Source: an uncultured Clostridia bacterium (GTDB taxonomy: Bacteria; Bacillota; Clostridia; Christensenellales; Aristaeellaceae). Taken from it: DNA of 34,541 nucleotides. Below the pieces are notes generated by a model, which made no database searches, was not told the origin of the DNA, and saw nothing but the letters and a program-made list of their open reading frames with translations. Positions 30,410-34,541 of the stretch are shown piece after piece. Position numbers and translations under genes: made by a program. The DNA lies in the NCBI GenBank assembly GCA_937934775.1, contig CALGYL010000311.1, positions 1-34,541 of the forward strand. The letters run 5' to 3'. The stretch's first letter is position 1. Every line of letters begins with the position of its first letter.

Positions 30410-30979
30410 ATGAAGACGCTGATCCTGAACGGTTCTCCGAAAAGGCAGGGCGACACCGCCGCGCTGATCGGCGCACTGAGAAAATCCCTCTCGGGGGAGG
30501 TTTTGGAGCTGTCCTCGTTTGATGGTTTCAGCCCCTGCGTCGACTGCAGGGCCTGCTGGACCGCCCCCGGCTGCGTTCTGGCGGACGGCATGCGCCCGGT
30601 CTACCCCTTTTTCGAATCCTGCGACAACCTGGTATTGGCGTCGCCGGTGTGGTTTTCCGAACTGAGCGGGCCGCTTCTGAACCTGGCCAGCCGCCTGGTG
30701 CAGCCCTATTTCGCCGCCCGCCGCTTCCGGAACGAGGCCCCCTCGATCCGCAGCAAGCACGGCGTACTGATCCTGACCGCGGGCGGCGAAAAACGCACGG
30801 AGGAGAAGGCCGTCTCCACCGCCGAAACGCTGATGAAATCGATGAACGCGCTGCCCATCCGGATGCGCGTATTCTCGCTGGACACCGACAATCTGCCCGC
30901 GGCGGCGGACGAAGCCGCGCTGCAAAAGGCGCGGGATGCGGCGGCGCTTCTGAACCGGCTCTGCGAAGCGCCGCGCTGA
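30410..30979 (+). CDS. Flavodoxin-fold FMN reductase / iron-sulfur flavoprotein-like
   Basis: A cytosolic FMN-binding oxidoreductase of the NADPH-dependent FMN reductase / Isf superfamily, 189 residues. The FMN phosphate loop is NGSPKRQGDT (7-16), and ASPVWFSELSGPLLNLASR is the second FMN-contact segment. Cysteines C43, C46, C49 and C55 are spaced C-x2-C-x2-C-x5-C, within the compact motif described for [4Fe-4S] ligation in archaeal and clostridial iron-sulfur flavoproteins, so a cluster is possible. ATG 30410 follows TGGAGG. The gene stands alone; its physiological substrate cannot be deduced. Confidence 0.82.
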   Translation: MKTLILNGSPKRQGDTAALIGALRKSLSGEVLELSSFDGFSPCVDCRACWTAPGCVLADGMRPVYPFFESCDNLVLASPVWFSELSGPLLNLASRLVQPYFAARRFRNEAPSIRSKHGVLILTAGGEKRTEEKAVSTAETLMKSMNALPIRMRVFSLDTDNLPAAADEAALQKARDAAALLNRLCEAPR

Positions 30980-30994
30980 TCCGGCGGCGCGCTG

Positions 30995-31033
30995 ACGCAA
31001 CCGTTGGTTGCGTAAAATCCACCCGGCGGGTGG
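30995..31033. promoter_or_regulatory. Two dyads upstream of the XRE regulator
   Basis: ACGCAACC (30995-31002) pairs with GGTTGCGT (31006-31013) around GTT, and CCACCC (31019-31024) with GGGTGG (31028-31033) around GGC. They lie just before a TATGAT (31057-31062) that may be the -10 box of the regulator gene. They could be operators for autoregulation. The first could instead help end the flavoprotein transcript, but it has no T-tract. Confidence 0.35.
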
Positions 31034-31084
31034 TGGATGCGCCGGACAAAACCCTGTATGATGGGCGCATGGAGGGGATGTGCC

Positions 31085-31756
31085 ATGAAGATGGATCAGA
31101 AGCTTTCGGAACTGCGGCGGGTCAGGGGTCTGACGCAGGAGGAACTGGCGAACGAATTGAACGTGTCCCGGCAGGCGGTGGGCAAGTGGGAGAGCGGCCG
31201 GGCGGTGCCGGATCTTCCCAAACTGGTGGAACTGTGCGATTTCTACGGGGTGCCGGTGGACGCGCTGGTCCGGGAAATCGGCTGCCAGCCGACGGCGGCC
31301 CGGGCGGCCGCGCCGGAGCGGGAAGCGCTGGTTTCCTTTCTTCTGCGCGCCAAGAAGGCCACCTACGCGGGCCACGGCGCGGAATGCAAGGCCTCTCGCC
31401 CCGCGTCCCACGACCTGGAATACCGGGAGGGCAGCCTGTATTACTACGACACCTACCTGGGCGGCGAAAAATTCGTCGGCGAGGAAGCGCTGTGGCAGGG
31501 TGAAACGCCGGTGTGGAGCATGAACTACGCGGGCCGGGTGCTGTCCGCAGGCTTCAGCGGGGATTTTCTCAAGGAGGCGCTGGCCGCCGTGCCCCGCTCG
31601 CATCCCTTCCGCGGCCCCGCGCTCTATCAGCGGGGCGTATGCACCTACCACTGCCTGACGGACGGGGATTTTGAATGGTTCGAGGGCTATGAGGAGATCT
31701 TTTCGGAGGGCGAGCGGGTGTACGAATGCCGTTTCCACGGCGGCCTCGTCTTGTAG
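31085..31756 (+). CDS. XRE-family regulator with DUF5680-like C-terminal domain
   Basis: A DNA-binding regulator of 223 residues. The N-terminal 60 residues are a typical XRE/Cro helix-turn-helix: LSELRRVRGLTQEELANELNVSRQAVGKWESGRAVPDLPKLVELCDFYGVPVDALV-type sequence, recognition helix around SRQAVGKWE. After a short Ala-rich linker, residues about 82-222 (FLLRAKKATYAGHGAE, SRPASHDLEYREG, DTYLGGEKFVGEEALW, MNYAGRVLSAGFSGDFLKEAL, GDFEWFEGYEEI, YECRFHGG) match what I remember as DUF5680, probably a ligand-sensing domain. The ligand is unknown. ATG 31085 has GGAGGGG seven bases upstream. Dyads at 30995-31033 could be its own operators. Confidence 0.85.
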   Translation: MKMDQKLSELRRVRGLTQEELANELNVSRQAVGKWESGRAVPDLPKLVELCDFYGVPVDALVREIGCQPTAARAAAPEREALVSFLLRAKKATYAGHGAECKASRPASHDLEYREGSLYYYDTYLGGEKFVGEEALWQGETPVWSMNYAGRVLSAGFSGDFLKEALAAVPRSHPFRGPALYQRGVCTYHCLTDGDFEWFEGYEEIFSEGERVYECRFHGGLVL

Positions 31757-31800
31757 CGAGACCCGAATCCGTTTCCAACCGCGATAAACCGCCCGGATTG

Positions 31801-31809
31801 TGGTATAAT
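31801..31809 (+). promoter_or_regulatory. Extended -10 promoter of the Sir2 gene
   Basis: TGG directly followed by a perfect TATAAT (31804-31809), 39 bases before ATG 31848. No recognisable -35. GGGAGG at 31834-31839 is the ribosome binding site. Confidence 0.55.
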
Positions 31810-31847
31810 ATGGGAGGTATTGTTTTCGCGGCCGGGAGGCGGGCGGT

Positions 31848-32570
31848 ATGGATTCCATTCGGCAGTTGCAGGATTTGATCGATCAGGCAAAACGCGCCGT
31901 GTTTTTCGGCGGCGCGGGCGTATCCACCGAGAGCGGCATTCCCGATTTTCGCAGTGTGGACGGCTTGTACAGCCAGAAATACGACTATCCGCCCGAACAG
32001 ATCCTCAGCCGCACCTTCTTTTTAAGCCACCGGGCAGAATTCTTCCAGTTTTACCGGGACCGGGTGCTGGCGCTGGACGCCCAGCCCAACGCCGCCCACC
32101 GGAAGCTTTCGGAACTGGAGCAGGCGGGAAAGCTGCAGGCGTTGATCACCCAGAACATCGACGGCCTGCACCAGGCGGCGGGCTCGGTCCATGTGATCGA
32201 ACTGCACGGCAGCGTACACAGAAACCACTGCCTAAAGTGCGGCAGGTCCTTTGACGCACTGTATATGAAAAACGCGCCCGGCGTGCCCGTCTGCCCCTGC
32301 GGCGGCGCGGTCAAGCCGGACGTTGTTTTGTATGAGGAGCCGCTGGACCCGGAGGTGATCGACCGGGCGATCGGCGCGCTGCGGACGGCGGATCTACTCA
32401 TCATCGGCGGCACGTCGCTGGTGGTCTACCCCGCCGCGGGCCTGATCGACTACTTCCGGGGCAAGCGCCTGATCGTCATCAACCGGACGGAACTGGGCAG
32501 TCAGCGGGCCGACCTGTTCATTCAGGGCTCCATCGGGGAAGTGCTTTCAAAGATCGAAGTCCGTGCTTAG
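31848..32570 (+). CDS. NAD-dependent protein deacylase, Sir2 family
   Basis: Removes acyl groups from lysines, consuming NAD and releasing nicotinamide and O-acyl-ADP-ribose. The 240-residue protein shows GGAGVSTESGIPDFRS (21-36), TQNIDGLHQAAG (101-112) and the catalytic H120 in ELHGSVH. The zinc site is C128-x2-C131 with C149-x-C151, and GGTSLVVYPAAGL, VINR and a closing IQGSIGEVL follow. The second zinc pair is C-x-C instead of the common C-x2-C. The sequence FRSVDGLYSQKYDYPPEQILS is of the class U or bacterial type and lacks the Tyr/Arg pair used by desuccinylases, so simple deacetylation is more likely. It is a single gene with its own extended -10. Confidence 0.93.
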   Translation: MDSIRQLQDLIDQAKRAVFFGGAGVSTESGIPDFRSVDGLYSQKYDYPPEQILSRTFFLSHRAEFFQFYRDRVLALDAQPNAAHRKLSELEQAGKLQALITQNIDGLHQAAGSVHVIELHGSVHRNHCLKCGRSFDALYMKNAPGVPVCPCGGAVKPDVVLYEEPLDPEVIDRAIGALRTADLLIIGGTSLVVYPAAGLIDYFRGKRLIVINRTELGSQRADLFIQGSIGEVLSKIEVRA

Positions 32571-32680
32571 CGTCCTGTCAACACCGAATCTTTGGTTCAG
32601 AACGAATCTTCATGCGCCCCGCGGAACCCGCGCGGCGTCCCGCAGGGCCGCGGCGGCAATGGGTGAATCATTTCCCCTAT

Positions 32681-33559
32681 TCAGCCCACCGCGCGCCAAA
32701 AAAGCCGGTTATCCTCAAAAACCGCCTCCACCCGGCCCTCGTCCAGAAGATAGGACAGATACGAGCGGATCGTGCTGCCCGCCAGCACGTATTGATTGAA
32801 ATCCATGGTCAGACCATAGTGGTCAAACACGCCCTTCAAAATCTCCTCAAAAGGCACCGGCCATTCGCACAGGCGCAGGGTCAGCGCGATAATTTCCATC
32901 AATTTGTCCCGGTTGACCTTCACCAGCGGGCGGATGTCCTCCGCCGGCTGCGCGTGGGACGGGATGAACAGCCTGCCCTCCAGCGCCTCGATCGCGTCCA
33001 GCGAATCCAGAAAGCCCTTCACGTCGTACAGGAAGGAAATGTGGTACTTCTGGAGCACCGCCTCGCTGGCCAGGCTGTCGGCCAGAAACCACACGCCGTC
33101 GTCCGTCCGAAACGCCGCCATCGCCATCGAATGCCCGTCGAGCCGCAGCATCGTAAGCCCTTCCGGGAGGGCCTCCTGGGTCAGGTTCTGGGCGGGACTT
33201 TCCTGCGCCAGCAGGAATTTGTTGCGCAGCGGCTTGGGCGGGCAGCCCCCGTACAGAAACGAAGGCTCCAGCACCGGAAATTCCACATAGGCCCGGTCGA
33301 CGCCGGGCGTGAAAATGGGGCAGAGCGAGCGCTGATGAACCAGTTGATTTCCGCCGATGTGATCGGCGTGAGAATGGGTGTTCAGGATCATGCGCGGCTT
33401 CCAGCCCCGCTGGTCCAGAATTTTTAAGAGCTTTTTTCCGGCCTCGCGGTCGTTGCCGCTGTCGATCAGGCACGCGCCGCCGTCCGTCAGATAGATGCCC
33501 ATTTTTGCTGGGCAGTCAATGTAATACGTCCTGGAACCCGCCTGAACCAGCTCATACAT
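32681..33559 (-). CDS. Metallo-beta-lactamase-fold hydrolase
   Basis: A cytosolic MBL-fold enzyme of 292 residues, probably a thioesterase or glyoxalase II-like hydrolase; the substrate is unknown. It has the dinuclear-metal motif THSHADHIGG (H62, H64, D66, H67), the further metal ligands in LRLDGHSMAM and FLADSL, and the late PSHAQPAEDI histidine. The first part (GIYLTDGGACLIDSGND) is the usual opening strand pair. The C-terminal 90 residues form a helical region (LMEIIALTLRLCEWPVPFEEILKG) ending in RSYLSYLLDEGRVEAVFEDNRLFWR, which looks like a small winged-helix. ATG 33559 is preceded by GAGGG at a spacing longer than usual. It converges with the Sir2 gene; the 110 bases between hold no convincing terminator. 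Confidence 0.85.
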   Translation of the reverse strand: MYELVQAGSRTYYIDCPAKMGIYLTDGGACLIDSGNDREAGKKLLKILDQRGWKPRMILNTHSHADHIGGNQLVHQRSLCPIFTPGVDRAYVEFPVLEPSFLYGGCPPKPLRNKFLLAQESPAQNLTQEALPEGLTMLRLDGHSMAMAAFRTDDGVWFLADSLASEAVLQKYHISFLYDVKGFLDSLDAIEALEGRLFIPSHAQPAEDIRPLVKVNRDKLMEIIALTLRLCEWPVPFEEILKGVFDHYGLTMDFNQYVLAGSTIRSYLSYLLDEGRVEAVFEDNRLFWRAVG

Positions 33560-33594
33560 GCACCCGGCCCTCTTTCACAAGGTAATCTGCGTTC

Positions 33595-33624
33595 ATTGTA
33601 CCACGCGAAGGCGCGCCCACACAA
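33595..33624 (-). promoter_or_regulatory. Promoter of the MBL-fold hydrolase
   Basis: On the - strand TTGTGT (+ 33619-33624), an 18-base spacer and TACAAT (+ 33595-33600). The -10 box is also preceded by TGG, giving an extended -10. It lies about 36 bases before ATG 33559. Confidence 0.6.
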
Positions 33625-33668
33625 GCCGAAAGCGGCGCGCCCGAACGGGCCGAGCGCGGCGCATCTTT

Positions 33669-34118
33669 TCAGCCGCCGTAGCGTTTGAGAAGCCCCGTCC
33701 GCGCAATCCACTGGGAGACCAGCCTGCGGCCGGCCGCGCTGTCCCAGTCCTCCTCCAGCGCCCGGTGGCAGACGGACCCCTGGCCCACCCGGTCATGGTG
33801 GCAGAACCGGCACTCCAGCGGCTCGAAGCCGGTATTGTGCAGGCCGCAAAGCCCCTTTTTCAAAAACGTACAGCCGGATCGGGCGTATGCCTGCAGCGCG
33901 AAATTGCCTTCGCAGCCGCGAAACGCGGGGGACAAAACGCCAAAGCGAAAGCCCGGCGCAACCTCCAGCATCATGCGGCCCGCATAGCCCGCGTCAAATG
34001 CCAGCGCGGCTTGGGCAACCGTCCACCAACCGGGGCGAACGCAGCAGGCGGTGCAAAACGCGCAGCTGCAGGGTTCCGACGGCGGAAATCGTTCCTCCAG
34101 CGATTCATGCCCTTCCAT
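33669..34118 (-). CDS. Cysteine-cluster protein (YkgJ-like)
   Basis: A 149-residue protein with eleven cysteines: C17, C19, C22, C25, C26 in CSCAFCTACC, then C69, C83, C91, C103, C106 and C117. The order C-x2-C-x2-CC, RGCEG, GCTFL-GLCGLH and EPLECRFCHH resembles the YkgJ-type cysteine clusters thought to bind zinc or an iron-sulfur centre. No signal peptide or membrane segment is present. The function is unknown. ATG 34118 follows GGAGGGG closely. It lies 41 bases after the TetR-type gene on the same strand, so the two are probably cotranscribed. Confidence 0.65.
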   Translation of the reverse strand: MEGHESLEERFPPSEPCSCAFCTACCVRPGWWTVAQAALAFDAGYAGRMMLEVAPGFRFGVLSPAFRGCEGNFALQAYARSGCTFLKKGLCGLHNTGFEPLECRFCHHDRVGQGSVCHRALEEDWDSAAGRRLVSQWIARTGLLKRYGG

Positions 34119-34159
34119 GAGCCCCTCCGCGCCGTATGGCGCAACCGTCCGCAGTTCGT

Positions 34160-34541
34160 CTATCCTTGCCCCTTCATCAGCGCGCAGAAGAAATCAATCG
34201 TCCGGGCCAGGTAGCGGATCACTTCCGCCCGGTCCGCAAGGCCCAGCTTTGCCATAAAGAATTCCTTGGTCAGCGCGATGTACACGTAGTTGTACTGCTC
34301 GGCGAACATCCGCTCGTCGACGGGCGCGATCATCCCCCGCGCTGCCATCTTCCGGAACAGGCGCTCGTAAAAATCGGCGGGTTCGCGGACGACGCAGTCG
34401 TAATAGGCACGCGCGACCTCCGGGTTGTGGTACTTCTCATTGTTGATCACCATCGCCACCTGCACCAGCATCTCGGATGCGCTGGCCCCAAAATGGAACG
34501 CGATGCCCTTGAGCACCTCTTCGGGAGACAGCGCGTCCAGC
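34160..34541 (-). CDS. TetR/AcrR-type regulator, C-terminal part (cut by window edge)
   Basis: The frame is open from the right edge of the window to the stop at 34160 and contains 127 codons (starting LDALSPEEVLKGIAFHFG). The GTG at 34516 is internal, not a start. The sequence is all-helical, with FYERLFRKMAARGMIAPVDERMFAEQYNYVYIALTKEFFMAKLG and RYLARTIDFFCALMKG typical of the ligand-binding and dimerisation half of TetR-family repressors. The DNA-binding N-terminus lies outside the window, so the family call rests on the C-terminal half alone. Confidence 0.65.
   Translation of the reverse strand, partial: LDALSPEEVLKGIAFHFGASASEMLVQVAMVINNEKYHNPEVARAYYDCVVREPADFYERLFRKMAARGMIAPVDERMFAEQYNYVYIALTKEFFMAKLGLADRAEVIRYLARTIDFFCALMKGQG

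Noticed and set aside
30086..31858. N-terminal extension of the TPR glycosyltransferase to 1339 residues
   Set aside because: The extension is antisense to the flavoprotein and XRE genes. ATG 30085 has a good ribosome binding site and begins the conserved protein.

Overview
The window looks like chromosomal DNA from a GC-rich, low-copy-repeat-bearing member of the Clostridia (Bacillota). The grounds are Gram-positive-type ribosome binding sites (GGAGG-like) in front of nearly every gene, adjacent gyrB-gyrA of Bacillota type, an SrlD/SorE-like polyol operon, and many extended -10 promoters. No rRNA, tRNA, CRISPR array, transposase or phage gene was seen. A more precise taxonomic placement is not possible by eye.

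Left part (1-12700, all on +). A hairpin-rich leader precedes a three-gene polyol-phosphate operon: sorbitol-6-phosphate dehydrogenase, a mannitol-type long-chain dehydrogenase and an L-sorbose-1-phosphate reductase-like enzyme. Next come the pseudouridine catabolism genes psuK and psuG. psuK lies between two inverted copies of a roughly 60-bp GC-rich repeat, and a degenerate 41-bp tandem repeat sits directly upstream of the psuG promoter. A small protein with three CxC motifs follows, then gyrB and gyrA, a hairpin-packed intergenic region, a possible 43-residue ORF, and a HAD phosphatase that starts with TTG.

Middle part (12759-30085, all on -). This is a roughly 17-kb glycan cluster. It has seven glycosyltransferases (two GT8-type, five GT2-type), an FkbM-type methyltransferase, and sugar-nucleotide enzymes: nucleotide-sugar 6-dehydrogenase, UDP-xylose-synthase-like epimerase, UDP-galactopyranose mutase, a second SDR epimerase/reductase and glucose-1-phosphate cytidylyltransferase. 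Transcription probably starts near 27650 for the eleven-gene run 27376 to 12759 and near 30170 for the TPR-containing glycosyltransferase. No flippase, polymerase, ABC exporter, priming transferase or membrane segment is visible. The cluster therefore fits cytosolic glycosylation of a protein, or the rest of the export machinery lies elsewhere. Four of the glycosyltransferases (C-terminal) and the FkbM protein (N-terminal) carry a similar Rossmann-like module of about 90-100 residues, which I consider the most interesting signal here. A 189-bp MITE-like element with 26-bp terminal inverted repeats lies in the leader of the main operon.

Right part (30252-34541). Three + strand single genes: an iron-sulfur-flavoprotein-like reductase, an XRE regulator with a DUF5680-like C-terminus, and a Sir2 deacylase. 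These face a - strand group of a metallo-beta-lactamase-fold hydrolase, a cysteine-cluster protein and the C-terminal part of a TetR-type regulator cut by the window edge.
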